64,000 bases of DNA. Source: Lepeophtheirus salmonis. Lineage: Eukaryota > Arthropoda > Copepoda > Siphonostomatoida > Caligidae. Where the stretch lies: NCBI RefSeq assembly GCF_016086655.4, contig NC_052134.2:37819971-37883970 (forward strand), written 5' to 3'. Below the pieces are notes generated by a model. That model was not told the origin of the DNA. It did not search any database and worked only from the letters and a program-made list of their open reading frames with translations. Within the stretch, counting starts at the first letter, position 1. Every line of letters starts with the position of its first letter. Positions 1-13,212 of this stretch are shown in pieces. Both the position numbers and the translations under genes were made by a program.

Positions 1-1
1 T

Positions 2-214
2 CATTTTCTGGAAACCCATTTCAAAGCTATACATTGTAACCATGAAGACGTAATTAACAAAAACCCAAACGTATTTGAAGGGTTGCATAATCATCTAATT
101 GAATTATATCTTAACTGGCCAAAAGAAGTCATCATATCCTTTGTGAAAACAAGAACAAGAATTAGAGTAAATAAACTTAATAAAAAGCTCAAACTGAAGA
201 ACTGCAAGTGCTAA
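2..214 (+). CDS. C-terminal fragment of an unidentified protein, possibly a transposase; runs off the left edge
   Basis: One frame is open from base 2 for 70 codons and ends with TAA at 212-214, long for such AT-rich DNA. The tail is strongly basic: Asn-Trp-Pro-Lys, then FVKTRTRIRVNKLNKKL, then a Lys/Leu/Cys-rich end. A tail of the form F-V-x-T-R-T-x-I-R-x-x-x-L-N-K resembles, from memory, the end of P-element/THAP-type transposases; this is a weak identification. The start lies outside the window, so this may be a last exon or a decayed transposon end. The first AATAAA after the stop is near 344. It could also be the 3' end of an ordinary host gene. Confidence 0.4.
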   Translation, partial: HFLETHFKAIHCNHEDVINKNPNVFEGLHNHLIELYLNWPKEVIISFVKTRTRIRVNKLNKKLKLKNCKC

Positions 215-2573
215 TCTGAGGAAACTTAGGCAGATTAGTCAATTTACAAATTAATATTAAATATTCATGTATGTATGTAAAAAAATATGTATCCTATGAT
301 TTTACTTATTTCTTTTCTTTTATTCACCACTCTTATATTATGTAATAAAATGGCAAATTAAATAATATAGTGTATACGATATGGTTTGAAATTCGACGCC
401 GGTTTCACTGCCAAAAAATTGGGAAAAAATAAATATCGAGTTCTTATAAGTAATATATATATTTTCTAGACCAAAATTTTATGTAGACTTCAAATTTAAA
501 GTCAGAAGTACAAAATAAACAATGTTTTTTTAGATATACTTATTTTTGTACAGGTATGTCTAATCTGACGGAAATAAAAAATTTATCTTCAGCATTTTCA
601 AGTTCTATAATTGAATCAATTAGTCAAATACCTGTAGTTTTGAGAACCTGTAGTTGCTCTGTGACAAATTGGACCTTGATTTAGTTAATTTCAAGTAGCT
701 GCTGGTAATATGATTGCGCAATATCACGCGTTCCGAAATATGGGTATTTTATTCAAAATTGAGTTTTCTGTTGTTTCTTTATTCTTTTTTTCAGAAGCAT
801 GAAGTAGTTTGACTCAAATTAGGTATCATTTTGATAGAGAAGTATATCCTGGGCATAATCGATTAACTTTTTAAGAGTATAGCTCATTCCCTAGTATTGT
901 TACAGCCTCTCGTAATGCAAATTTCGCATAAATTTTTAAATACGTAAATTGTAAGAAAGAAAAAATGAAATACTATTTTAGGTACAAAACGATAAAATTT
1001 TGAAGTATATAACTCCAAATGTTTTTATGTACCATCCATTTTAATGACGGACAGTATTTTTTGCACACGTCAATAAAATTAGGGAGTAGGCGTAATATTT
1101 GTATTTTTTTTAATGTTCCAGTAGAAGAAATAGTATAAACTAGATATCAATTTAAAGCTTATTAAATTTCAAATAAAATGATATATAAATCAACCTTGTA
1201 GACCTATTTTATCAGTAGATATGGCTACCTAAAGCCATAAATTTATCAAAAAGTGTGAATTTTCGATTCCGTTTGTCACTTGATACATATTTTTTAAACG
1301 GCCATTTTACTAAATTTATGGAAGAAACAACTAAAAAAAAAACAGTTTTATCTGAAAGTCCTGGCCATTATCAATAATTTGAACATAAGTAATGGTTATT
1401 TTAATGTACAATGTGAAATTAATTCAGTCTCGATTTTGAAATTATTACTTTACAATGATATAGGACAGAGTGCTATGCGTAATTAAATTTTCCTTCTTCT
1501 CTAGAAAACGAAAAAAAAACCACACACACAAGCGTAGAATTTCCTTCCTGCCTCACTTTTATATATAGTCACTTTGGTGCTCCTGAAAAATGGAAAGTAA
1601 CACTAAGGATATGTTGATGAGTTATCTTCTATATTATTTAAGGAAAATTTGTCTGTTCGTCGACCCAAATAAATCCGGGCAATGCTGGTTATTAAGATCA
1701 AATTAACAGGCGATCCTAAGAATAGGACACCCTAGCACTCACGCCAAATTAATAATCTGGAAGAAGTTGACCTGTTTTGTGATCTTAAAACTGTACTTTA
1801 TAAATTTAAAATGTTATATAACTACTGTTTTAAGCATAAAAAGGTTTTAATGATCACAGCATTTGCAAAGTTTCTTCTTATTACATTGAAAATAGATCAA
1901 AAAAATTAATTTATGTATGAAAAGTAATCTGTGGAGGTAGGGAAGTGTTTTGGCCAGAATTTTTTTCTTTTCTAGAGTGCTTACAAGATGTTTTTGCCTC
2001 CGAAAAGTTGGACTAAAATTTAATTTTCTCATTTTTTATAAATTAACACTACTAGTATATAGTATGTATACTTTATACATACTAAATGTCAGAGATTTTT
2101 TCACGAGTTATTTCTTACGAGTCAGAGTAAAATTTTGAGCCTTTATGCTCCAGTACGAGTCGGGGGGGATCTCGAGATGAGTCTCAAGCATTATACCTTT
2201 AACACAAGTCATAATCTCGAGCCATATCAAATGTGATGGTTTTTTTATAAGAGGATCAACCTCTATGAATATCAAATTATGTCCCCAATACTCTAAAATT
2301 ATTAATTCCAACATACAGCATGATTGATTTTTTAACAAATGTAAAAATGCATCTGTTTTAAAAAAATACCTTTTTCTATAAATTATTAATTTTTAGGACT
2401 AAGTATAGTTTTAAGAAAATGTAAATATTACCGAACTCTGAGAGTTAGGAAGACTTATGTTTGTGACTAAAGTCACCATCAGTTGTACAAAATATTAACT
2501 CCCTGTTTGTAAAAATAAAACAACCCCAAAAAATGACATTTTAACACGAACAATTGGAAGAATGTTTTGGAGA
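215..2573. other. AT-rich intergenic sequence, no gene seen
   Basis: Only short open frames without recognisable motifs occur here. Around 2150-2230 there is a short stretch rich in GACTCGAG-like words resembling the hAT-type repeat annotated at 46320, but too degraded to delimit. Confidence 0.6.
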
Positions 2574-2850
2574 AAAGGAGAAAACTTTGCTTTTATGATG
2601 TTTTATGATGACGTATTAGCGGATATCAGCTATGAAAGGAAGGAAGTAAACACAAATCCCACTACGTATGGATATATCAAGGCAGTCATGATTCCAATGT
2701 TGATTCTTAATCATACTCTGAGTATTTCACGCACATAAACATTAGTGATTAGTTATTACTTAGATGTTCTCTCTTTAGGGATGAAAGCATAATGATAACA
2801 GCTTTGGACAATAAGAAACACTATTCAGCTAGTCAACTAGAAAAAAATAT
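2574..2850 (+). repeat. Interspersed repeat family R2, copy 1
   Basis: This stretch shares an ordered series of words with 13640-13890, 45165-45480 and 51775-52085: a GGAAGGAAGTAAACACAAATCC-type start, then TTAGTTATTACTTAGATG, then TGTTCTCTCTT, then ATAATGATAAC followed by TTTGGA and an A-rich end. No reading frame is conserved, so it looks like a non-autonomous element. Ends are approximate and I see no target duplication. Confidence 0.55.
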
Positions 2851-5626
2851 CGCACGCGTTAAACAAAGTTTGTATTATGAAAAGGAGCATTGTATATAAG
2901 GATTGAACTATATACAATCGATGTTATATGCACACACCTAAAATACTTCATTAATATGACTACATTGGTATTTCCTAGATCAAAATATGTTTATGATATA
3001 CATCAGAGAGCACTATATACCCCGTGACAGTTTTTATACAGGCATTCAAACAGACAGTGAGATTAACTTTACTTAATTAATAATATAGTAGATATTATGC
3101 ATTCGAGTCCAAGTCCTCAACTCTGGTAGTCTACATAAAATGGGGATGAAGCTAACTTATTAGATTACTCAAGGTGATTTGTACAAATTTACATATATGT
3201 ATATAACAAATTACTTATCGTAATATACACCCCTGGTAAGCTATTCCGGTCATAGTATAGAATAACATATACATACACACAAACCTAATCAGGAAACAGT
3301 TGAGGTCCATAATACATCAAGATGAAGAATCCCCTGAATAGAACAAAAAACAACAAAACCTGTATCATTTTGATTATTATTGAATCTCTAGACAATACGT
3401 TTGTCCTTTAAGAAAATAAATTAACGTATTCATCTTGCATGTATGACGTATCTGACAATAGTACAAAACATAACAAGGTAACAATGTGACTTGTTCTTTC
3501 AGAATATTTAATTACTATTTTTTTTGTTCAAGCGAATATCAAATATCTTCTTACTCGTACTTTGATGATGATGATTCCAAAGCTTATGTCAACATATTAT
3601 TATTTTGTTTTGTTTTTAAAACAAGGTTTTCAAGAAAAATGAAAGACTCTCTGTTCTTGACCCTATTTTTAGACGCGTACTTTAATTAAATCTATTTACG
3701 TTTGTGCGTACTCATGTATTATGTTAATATTATGTAGATATTAATTAAAACTTTACCTTTGTATAAAAAAACTAAGAGCTCAGAACACTTCTTTTTTGAG
3801 GATTTATTTAATTATGTAATCCCTGTGTTTCCCGGAGTAATTGGGCATTGGCAAAAATACACTTTTTTTGATAATATAGAAGATAACTCCCCCAACAAAT
3901 CCTTGGTGTTACTCTCCATTTTTCATGAGTAAACTCACACGTAATTACTCAATACTTATATCAATTCGTATCTGTTTTGTCCTCTAGAATGAAATAATTT
4001 TTATATGGCTTGAAAAAAAAAATAATAATAAGTCGGTATGAGTGATGTGTACTTTACTCTTTAGAGCGCTCACTAATAAAAACAAAACCAAAAAAATATT
4101 TTAACAAATAATTTATTAATGATATACATAGGAGACCAATAACAGAATCAAACAGATACTGTACTCTTGTGATACACAAATGCCTTCAATATTTCATTAA
4201 TACGACTATATTATTAATTGTTCGATAAAAAAATGTATAATATATACATATTGAAGGACTATATAGAGTCTACCCGCTCACTCCTTTTCATTCTGTCAAA
4301 AAAGTACCGGGAATTGTTAAGTTAAATTGCCTGCACTGAAGGGATTTAAAATTCTTAGTTATAATCTTTGAGTGTTTTAAACGTATCGCCAAATATTAAA
4401 AAATGCTCAAATTTTAAGGTAAAACATATCAAATAAATATTCATTTCTCTATAAACATCAGCGATAACAATCATTTAGTTACTTTAATTCAAAATAAATT
4501 CTTATTTTCTAACCTAAAACTCAAAAATCTTTCAAATTTGACATATAACTTTTTTTTAGAAGTGAAAAAACCTTTTTTTTTTTTTTAATTTTTGAGTTAA
4601 ATTTTTAAAGACAGACAACAAATTTTAGAGAATAATCTTTTTATAGAGAAGGAAACAAACTTTTATAAAATTTTTAATATTTTTCCTTACAATACAATTT
4701 TTTTGTCTTAAGTATAAATATTCCGTAGAAAAGGCAGGCCAATTACCACTTGGCCGCTATGGTTATGGTACCACTCCATAGTAATATATAGGTACAAACC
4801 TAGTCGTCGTTTGGGTCTTCATTCATATTACATTTTGAAAGGCTTATTTAAAAAAAAAAACATTGAAGGTTATTTGTTTTTGAAGGATAGGTACATTTGT
4901 TTTGAAATAAAGCATGTATTTTGTGAGATAGTATGTTAGCATAATAATTATGTTTTGTTACTAGTAGAAGGTCTAATAACAATGCTTAGGGTTAATAGCT
5001 GATTGTGAAGAGCAAAGGAAATGAACATTGAAACACATTGGTAATTTTCAACAATCAATTTAACTCTTTCTTTGAAAAAAAAAAAAGGATGTACCTTTAA
5101 CTTAAGTAATTAAATACTTATTATGTTTTAGTCGTGTAATTTAATTATATATTTTCAAAGGTTTTTCCGTATCTTATATATCATTAAAAAAAACTTGTTT
5201 TGTTGTAGTAGTGTAGGTATTAAGAGATGAGTAATAACTTCCCATAGTCCTCATATTACGAACCTATCCTAATGTTTATGTTGTGTACAGGTTGTAACTC
5301 GTATATGGAGATTGTACTAGTTGCAAGCAAAAAAAAAAGATGAAAGATTTTATATAAAGATATTTAGGTATTTGTGTCAAAGATAATAATACAATGATTG
5401 GATTTTCAATACAATTTAAAAAAAAATAAAAATAATAATTGGGCAAGTATCCTGTGTCACATTATATATTTCAAATGCTTACAGTTATATTACTCGAAAA
5501 TACATAATAAATTTGTAATTTTAACTAATAAAAAAGAAAGGATAGTAAATATATTATGACTTTTAAGACGAAAATTTTTCAAATGACAAATGTTTTGTAG
5601 AATCTAAAAATTGAGCAAAATATATT
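2851..5626. other. AT-rich intergenic sequence, no gene seen
   Basis: No coding motif or RNA gene is visible. A short piece near 3890-3960 carries words related to repeat R2 (AACTCCCCCAACAAATCC, then TTTTTCATG). The rest is simple A/T-rich sequence. Confidence 0.5.
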
Positions 5627-7800
5627 CAGGGGACGTCTGCAGGGAGTAACCCACCTCCAAATCAAGAAATTTTGTTTATTACTATAATTTTTTTCGTCAT
5701 TCCGGGAAATTATGCAACAGAGAAAAAAAATTTATAGACTTTTTTTTAACTAAAAATTTTAATATTTGAAATTTTTTCCTAAAAAAAAAAAAATTCTAAT
5801 GTGTAGTTATGGACTTTTGAGACTTTTTATTAATAGTTGTGGATTTTATATTTTTTTTTTGGATTTTTGGATTTTTTTGTCAAGAACTGCGGACATCCCG
5901 TTGAAACACTTTAAACTTTATAGTAATGATGTTAAGAATTAAGAAGCACACATGATGACCGAATTTTAAATGAGGAATATCAAGATGGATTTTTCTGGTG
6001 GTACGGATCTAGACGGAATTTTTTATAACAATTCATAAAGTACATATTATAAACTATTTAAAAAATATGATTTTAAAAGGAACGTGAATTAACATTACAT
6101 ACAAAAATGAAATTGTATATCATTATAAATATACTCGTATCTATGAATATAATAATATGTGTTAGAAAAACATCTTTTAAGTGCTTCTACGAGACTGTGT
6201 TGTTGTATACATATATATTTTGTAGTGTAGTACAACAACTTACAAATATTGTTACAAGTTGGATAGTTGTTGACCTTGGGATTTGAATGAACTGTTTCTT
6301 GTTATTCACTATACGCAGGATTAGTACACACTACACACATACTTCTACTCTTTAATGAATAGAAGGGAGAATAAAAACATGTTAAGGAGTGCAGCTAACG
6401 GACCTCATGATTCATGCTTTCATCTCCTGGTTCTGCCTTCATCTTTTTCTTCCATCATGAGTAATAAGAATACCTAATAGAAAAGTCGGCATTAAGCCTA
6501 GCATGACCATCAAGATTCAAAAGGGATGTTCACCCACATCGATGGGAATTATTCATGTATTAATTATTATCAATGTCTCCCTTACCGAATTAAACTGGCC
6601 CCACTGTGTGTACTTTGTTCATTCTAAATATATTTAATGAAAAATCTCGAAAAAAAAAAAAAATGTTAAATTTATCTTCTTGTATAATTAGCGTTGTAGA
6701 AAAAATGAACTTATGCAGGGGCGTACACTGGATTAGAAATATATATAATATACATCTATTTTCTTTCGTTCTTGAATTTGTTTTGTAAAAAATTTGAGAA
6801 ATGAAATTTGTTGGAAAAAAAATCGAAAATCCACAGACGTTTACAAAAAAATTTAATTTTTTGAAATTACAAAATAAAAAAAACTTTTAAATTAAAAAAA
6901 AAAAAATTCAAAAATCCACAGCAATTTAAAAAAAAAAAAATTCTTGGAAAAAACATTAAAAAATCAATAGCTATTCTCAAAAAATTAAATTTAAAATATA
7001 AATTTTTGAAAAAAAAAACAATCAAATATATTTTTTTTTCTAAATAATTTCAAAAATCCCAAGCAATTGTCAAAAAATTAAATTTTCCGAAAAAAAATTT
7101 GAAAAATTGAATTAAATTTTAAATTTTCTTGCAAAAAGCAAAGATTCTTTAATTTTAGGAGGGCGTGTGTTGGAGGGGCATTTTGTTTGGGGGGGGTAAT
7201 TAAGGAATTATGGATTTTTATTAGAAATATAATGTTTGAAATTTGATTTTATTTTTCAATTTTTTTTCCAATTAGATTTTATTTTTTATTAATATCTAAG
7301 GATTCTATAGATTTTTCCCAAAAAATGTAATATTTGAAATTTTTTTTCCAAAAATTTCATATTTGAAATTGGTATTTGAATTTTTTTTCCTAAATATTTA
7401 ATTTTCTGTGATTATTTAAGGATTTTAGAGATTTTTCTCCAAAAAATTTAACATTTGAAATCTTTTTTCTAAAAATTTCATATTTGAAATTTTTATCCAA
7501 AACATTTGACTTTCTGGGAATTGTTATGGATTTTTGAATTTTTTTTCCAATTTTTTGCAATAATTTGCAACCTCATTTTTCCAAAAAAATAATTTTCTGT
7601 GAATAAGTATAGATTTTTGAAAAAATTTCTTACAAAATTTCAATTTTTTAATTTAGTTTCGAAAAAATTTATTTTTTTGGGAATGGGGTTGGACTTTTTA
7701 ATTTTTTTAATTTTAAATTTAACATTTGAAATTAAATTTTTTATCCAAAAATGTTTGATTTTTGTTTGTTTTTTCTTTAAAAAATCCAAAAACTTAGCTC
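5627..7800. repeat. Oligo-A/oligo-T degenerate repeat with GC-rich motif
   Basis: A GC-rich motif (CAGGGGACGTCTGCAGGGA at 5627, GCAGGGGCGTACACTGG near 6716) is followed by long stretches built from variants of AAATTTTT, TTGAAATTT, CAAAAATCCACAG and poly(A) or poly(T). The spacing of these words is loosely periodic (tens of bases). The same composition next to a related GC-rich motif recurs at 13213-13618, 44785-45045 and 52998-53165. Open frames inside are low complexity and not genes. Confidence 0.5.
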
Positions 7801-9310
7801 CCTTAGTATTATAATTATTAATTTGTGCAGAATAAATTTTTGGCTAATTTAAGTGCAATGTGAGTCATTTCTAAGATATTAATTGTAATAACTTTTTGAT
7901 AGAAATTGACACTGAATTTGTCTGAAATATAAATATAATCCAAACTCAATTTTGAGAAAAATTGTTTTAATTTGCTTTTTATATAGACGAGCCACATGTT
8001 ATGTGTCTTTAAAGGCCTGTCCTAAAGTAATGTGGATTTTATTCTTCAAATAACTTGTTTCCCTTTAAAACTAAGGAAAAGGTGTTTTTTTTAATAGACT
8101 AGACGAAGTATGTGACTACTCACTTTATAGTTAGTTACATTTGTCAAAAAAAAAGATATTTAAGATATGACTCATTCTGACGCATCAACTATTAATAGAG
8201 GCGGGAGACATGGACCATAGGTAAATACTTATATAAATATATTTTAAATATTATGGTATTGACTTAAATAATTATTTTTACTTTGGGCCTTTGTTTTTCC
8301 CATGAAGTCTACGAGATCCTGGAAAACCAATTTTTAAATTTTGGAATCCCGGAAAATTGCGGGACGAGATAATAAATAATAGAGGTTGGAAAAAGTCTTA
8401 TTATACTACAAGTCTAATTTCTTGAATGTTTCCATCTAGTCCAGTTCTAGTCCTGAAATATTTTTATTGATGCCTGTTCAAGTCCTCCGTAAATAAAATA
8501 TACAAACGGGTACATTGTATCCAATGAAAAAATTGAATTAAACCTCAAGTCCGAGTCGAGTTTTGAGTCTTATCTCTAGTAAATAGTGATTACTTTAAAA
8601 TTAAAGTAATTTTTTATTTCTTTAAGAGGAAGTAATTCATTTTAAGCTAGTCTTGCCTATACATACATCCGTAAAAGATCAAAAATTAATGCAATAGTAG
8701 TATACAAAAGATATGTTAATCAAACAAAGAACATCCAAATATTCAATCCACGTACCAGGAATTTAATTTGTCGAATAATCTCATTAAAAAATTTAGTTGC
8801 AAAAAATCATTTTTTAATAAATAAATAAAAAGTAATTTGTAGGATAAAATATGTATTTTCTATATAAAAAAGGATGTTATGCTTCCCAAAAAAAGGAAAT
8901 TTCATAAATTATATAATTTAAGATGTTTAGTTAAAAGCTAAAGTAGTAAGTAGTTAAATAATTATTTGTCGGGCATCATTTTTTGTCGATACAGACCATT
9001 TGATGGATAAAAATATCCATTTAAAATATCTCTAAAAAAAATTATAATTAAAATGGGTGGTTGAACTCATTTTTTTTTTTTTTAATCTTCGAGAAAGCAA
9101 AAAGTTTATAAATTTATATTTAAGCAGACAATGTCTGTGGGTGTTTGACACCTTGTTTTCATATCATATGTTTTACACATATGAAGTAAAGTTTTGTGAA
9201 ATTGTTAATTAACAAAGGATGTTAAAAAGGCCTGTCTAAATTATACCTATCATATTTTAATTTCCAAAATAGAGGACAAGGGGAAAATCAATGAGGGTTT
9301 AGGGGTTATA
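7801..9310. other. AT-rich intergenic sequence with a partial hAT-type repeat
   Basis: At 8380-8576 there is a degraded relative of the MITE at 46320: it begins AGAGGTTGGAAAAAGTC and ends with CCGAGTCGAGTTTTGAGTC. Nothing else is recognised. Confidence 0.4.
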
Positions 9311-9720
9311 CAGGGTGGTCCATTTGAGTTTGAATATTTACTCATTCAAAAATTAATGAAGGTTGGAGTGAAACAAAAATTCATGAACAATTCGAGAAAA
9401 TGTCACTTCAATGTGATCGACGAATTTCCATTTGTGCACTCCAAGCAGTTCGGCGTCTCCAGGAACACCGTCTACCCCGTTTCCAAGTCCAAAACATTGG
9501 AGAGGAAGAAAGGCTCTGTCAAAAGAGGACTACATCCGGAGCGGGTGCCAGACCTTCCACCACCGCCTGGGGCCTATCATTACCACTAAGGGCGGCTACA
9601 TTAATGATACAGAGACCTCAGACTCCCATCAATTTATTTTACTAATTTAAAAAAAAGTTATATTGTTAATTAATAAATTATACATTTTTGAAGTTTAATA
9701 TTCAAAGTCTTCAGATCTCA
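9311..9720 (+). mobile_element. Internally deleted mariner-like element
   Basis: The left end, CAGGGTGGTCCATTTGAG, follows a TA dinucleotide, as expected for Tc1/mariner. Just inside, one frame reads FGVSRNTVYPVSKSKTLERK, the DNA-binding helix-turn-helix part of a mariner transposase. About 30 codons on, a different frame reads DYIRSGCQTFHHRL, then TTKGGYIND, which is the usual C-terminus of these enzymes. The whole DD34D catalytic core between them is missing, so the copy is dead. The right inverted repeat is badly degraded (TATTCAAAGTC near 9700), so the right boundary is approximate. Confidence 0.75.
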
Positions 9721-11176
9721 ATGGTACGCATAGGGTTAAAAATTGTCTAAGAAATCATGCATATGAATTAAATGTACTTTTAAAAGCAATCTAAAATTAG
9801 ATTTGTAGTTTTTCAGAATGCATGGTTTTATCCCTTTTTCATGATAAAGCAATACGTTTGCAACAATGAACTAGGTCATAGGTAAGAATTTTTGCATTTT
9901 TCATGCATAAAGATCGATTTATAATGTATTAAGAATGGTAAATTTTACGATCAAAAAATTGTCAAACTGCTTAAATAGAGGATTCCAAAACCACACATGT
10001 ATTAAATATGATGCGTATGGCGTTATAGTGCTAAATGTATAGGTATTTGTTTATTTATTTTAGTGGTTCTAGAAACGTTGGAAAGAGATACACAAAAAAA
10101 TGTTTTCTTAGATAAATATAAAGTTTAAGTCATATTGATCAATGTTTAAAGGATATTTGTTCACCTTTAATAAAACATTTTTTTTAAACTCACTACCTCC
10201 AACAAATCATCAAAAACAAGACTACTCAACTAATGGCCCATGGTCCTAATCTGAACCTCCTGAGTTGTGTAATTGAACCCCAGGCCCAAAAAGGATGAAG
10301 GAAGTATAGTTAAATAAAATGAAAGTCTTAATGGTTGATATTTGGACCTATGGAACTGGTCATAATTATTGAGTAGTTCGAAAAACTACATACATAAAGG
10401 AATAATTTGATTTGTGTACTAATCAAACTGATTATCATGGGCTTCATTTCACAGATAAACAGTTGAAATTTATATCAAAAATATGATTTAAATGAGTAAT
10501 ATTTTTTTTTAGTGTATGTCTTTATTTTAATTTTACATTTCCAATATACGTTGGAAACTCTTAAATATTTCACCAAATTAAAGCCATATCAACTTCCAAA
10601 AACAGACTTACAGACATAACAAAGATATCATACCATATAAGCGTCTTACTATAACATAGATGAATTTACATATGTGTATTGTATATGTGTAAACTATTCA
10701 AAAACAACAATAAAATAAACAGGTTGTCATAGGTTGTACTATTTAGTTGACATATTCCTTGTTCCTGCCTCATTTTTAAGGAAGAGACGCATATCTTGAT
10801 AATCTTATTAAATATACTACCAATAAAGAAGAAATGTCATATTAATTTTAATACGGGCCTATTCAACTGGCACCTTATGTTCTGGACCTTCTGAATGTTG
10901 TAGTAGGACCCCATTATATATTAATTAGATGGTATTTTTGTTGCATAATGTTTATTGATGTTGTTTGATATCCATTAAGGTTTCGAATAGCATTAAGTTT
11001 GTAAAATTTAATGACTTTAATCCTAAACATAAGTCTTTTTAACCATTGGATATCTAATCTTGCATAATAAAGGTACATAGATTTTTGTAATGCTTAATTT
11101 AGTCTTAAAAAAACGTATTATTTTTTTTTTAAATCAATATTAAGTATTAAATTTTTTTGGCTTTACTTTATATATA
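9721..11176. other. AT-rich intergenic sequence, no gene seen
   Basis: No motif, repeat boundary or RNA gene recognised. Confidence 0.5.
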
Positions 11177-11470
11177 CGAGGGTGGTCTGAAAAGTTTCCA
11201 ACTTCATCGTGAAGATGACAGCACTCGTGAAACAAAGTTAATTTGATCTATTTAGCATCTATTGACAGTTACCCACCAAAGTTTTAGGCATTTTGGACGT
11301 GCAGTTGTTATGTAAAGGTCGTTTGAGTGAGTTGATGGGAGTATTTTTCTGAAGAAAAAAAAATCGGAATTTTGATTTTATTTTTCAATGTATTCTCCTT
11401 GTAATTATACACACTTTTTCCTATGAAGTTGAAGACGGGACAGGTTACAGACATGGAAAAATCGCTGGGA
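11177..11470 (-). mobile_element. Truncated mariner-like element, C-terminal part
   Basis: After a TA step, the sequence CGAGGGTGGTCTGAAAAG has the form of a mariner terminal inverted repeat. On the minus strand, leading towards this end, a frame reads LQLHRKKCV, a stop, then LQGEYIEK and a stop. The form RxKCVxLQGxYIEK-stop is the typical mariner transposase C-terminus. The catalytic core is not visible and the other end was not found, so this is a short decayed fragment. Confidence 0.55.
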
Positions 11471-11991
11471 GAAGTGTTTTGAGTTACAAAAACACTCGAG
11501 AACAATTCTCGAACAATAAAATGAGATATAAAAAAAAGTTCCAAACCCTAGTTCATTAAAATTTCTAAATAATTTATTGTTATGTTTAAATAGATGTACG
11601 AATTTTCTTTTCCTTGCTTCGATGTCATATAAACAATACTTTAGGTTTAAGAACACTGCTTGCTGGCTTAGTTTACTTTTTGATGTGAGGACAAAGAGAT
11701 CCTCCCTTTTTAATGACCCTCCAAAAGGTATTCCTAATTCTGCTTGCAGTGTATGTTATAATGGTGGTAGTATTTACATTCATATAACATGTTTGATGTT
11801 GTTTCTTTTTATTCATTAAAAAAGTTGCAATGCGTATCATTACTTTAAAAAGCTGACACTTCCAGGGTACTAGTAATCACACGGTAGGAAAACCACTTTT
11901 ATCTATAAAAGAGTTGATAATGGATTATGAAAACTCTAACATACTTACCCTTCAGTTGATTGCACATTTGTTTCTCCTCTTTAAAACATAT
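11471..11991. other. Intergenic, upstream of the small Cys/His-rich gene
   Basis: Open frames on both strands at 11405-11819 overlap and show no family motif. No promoter element can be assigned with confidence. Confidence 0.4.
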
Positions 11992-12541
11992 ATGATCATG
12001 ATTAGTGATGATTCACACCATATTTTTCTTAGCCCACACTCCGATAAAAAAACGTAAGTATGTCTATATTGTACCCTTTTGCATTTTAGATTTTTTTTTA
12101 TGTGTCATCAAAGCTATAAGATTATTTCTGTACTGAAGAAGATTATCCAAGAATAAAACTGGAGAGAAGTGGGAATTTCTAATAGGCAACTTTTAATAGA
12201 GTATATCATCTCATGTTCAATAGTGTAAAAAGTATCTCACACTACTGTTTTTGAGTAGGGAGGTCTTAGTCGCCACCATGAGCACACAGTATGAGAAGAG
12301 AATCCTCCACACGGAATTGTCACATAAGGCCATAAGGAAGGAGACTGGGCCTCGAGGAAGACGATTTACAATGTATCCATGCATCCACGGAGCCAATGGC
12401 TGTATGGTTCAGGCACCTCTGTTTCATGCCCTTTGCCGAAACTGTTTTTCACTGCAACATACCAAAGATTTTAATCTACTACAGCATTACTATGCCGAAC
12501 TGCCATCCGAAATCCCTTTGTCTTCTCTACAGCCTAACTGA
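11992..12541 (+). CDS. Small Cys/His-rich protein, probably two exons; family unknown
   Basis: The downstream exon has an ATG at 12278 in a strong Kozak context (GTCGCCACCATGA) and encodes 87 residues ending at 12541, with a poly(A) signal 36 bases later. The middle holds C-x6-C-x10-C-x2-C-F followed by a His, loosely like an A20-type zinc finger; this is a guess. Upstream, a perfect donor (C|GTAAGT, intron from 12054) and an acceptor (TTTTTGAGTAG, exon from 12259) would join an exon starting at ATG 11992 in the same frame. That gives a protein of about 114 residues. It could instead be a 5' UTR intron with translation starting at 12278. GC content is higher than the surroundings, as for a real exon. 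I do not recognise the protein. I put the exon at about 0.65 and the two-exon model at about 0.45. Confidence 0.6.
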
Positions 12542-12576
12542 TTCCTCACTTCAAGAGAAGTTCATTCCATTCCAGT

Positions 12577-12582
12577 AATAAA
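12577..12582 (+). promoter_or_regulatory. Poly(A) signal AATAAA
   Basis: A canonical AATAAA lies 36 bases after the stop of the Cys/His-rich gene, followed by a T-rich stretch. This spacing supports that gene being real and ending here. Confidence 0.55.
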
Positions 12583-13212
12583 AGCTTTCATATTTTTTAT
12601 CTTTTAATGAGGAATATTAATTTTGGAAAGATTTTAATCAAGTAAACAGTAAAAAAATAAAAATAATCTTGTTTTATTGCTAAAAAAAGTATTCAACTTA
12701 TGCTTCTTTATAGCTGAAATCTTACTTAAGAAAAATAAATGTGGGAAACACTTGAACAGTACATCAAATTATAATTACTTCACGTCACTATTTTCCTTTC
12801 TCAACCAATTAAACTATACGTACAATTATCGTCAAAATATTGATCTTTAAGTCCATTAAGAATGCATGCCCAAAATATTGATAGTATATACCCTGAGGCC
12901 TGAGGCGTTTTGTTTACCTATTAAAATGTACTTTTTGTAAATAATTACATATTAAACAAACCAGTATTTCTAAGGAAGGGAAAATTAATTCACTTATATG
13001 GTATGTACATACATTGTACAATGTAAAAAAAATCTTCTTTATCTACTATGTTGAGCCACATTTTATCTCCTCTCTCTTCGTATCTATCTCTGCATACGTC
13101 ATTTGGGAATGTTGAATGATTGTACCTACATATGTAACTTCACTCCAATTATTGATATATAGTTAGTACAATATGCATCTATGAATTATTTAATCAAATA
13201 TTTACAGGTTTA
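12583..13212. other. AT-rich intergenic sequence, no gene seen
   Basis: No coding motif or repeat boundary recognised. Confidence 0.5.

Noticed and set aside
7599..7814. Open frame of 71 codons rich in Phe/Leu/Lys
   Set aside because: It results from translating the oligo-A/T repeat.
9400..9650. Three overlapping plus-strand open frames of 70-80 codons
   Set aside because: They are pieces in different frames of one decayed mariner transposase, not separate genes.
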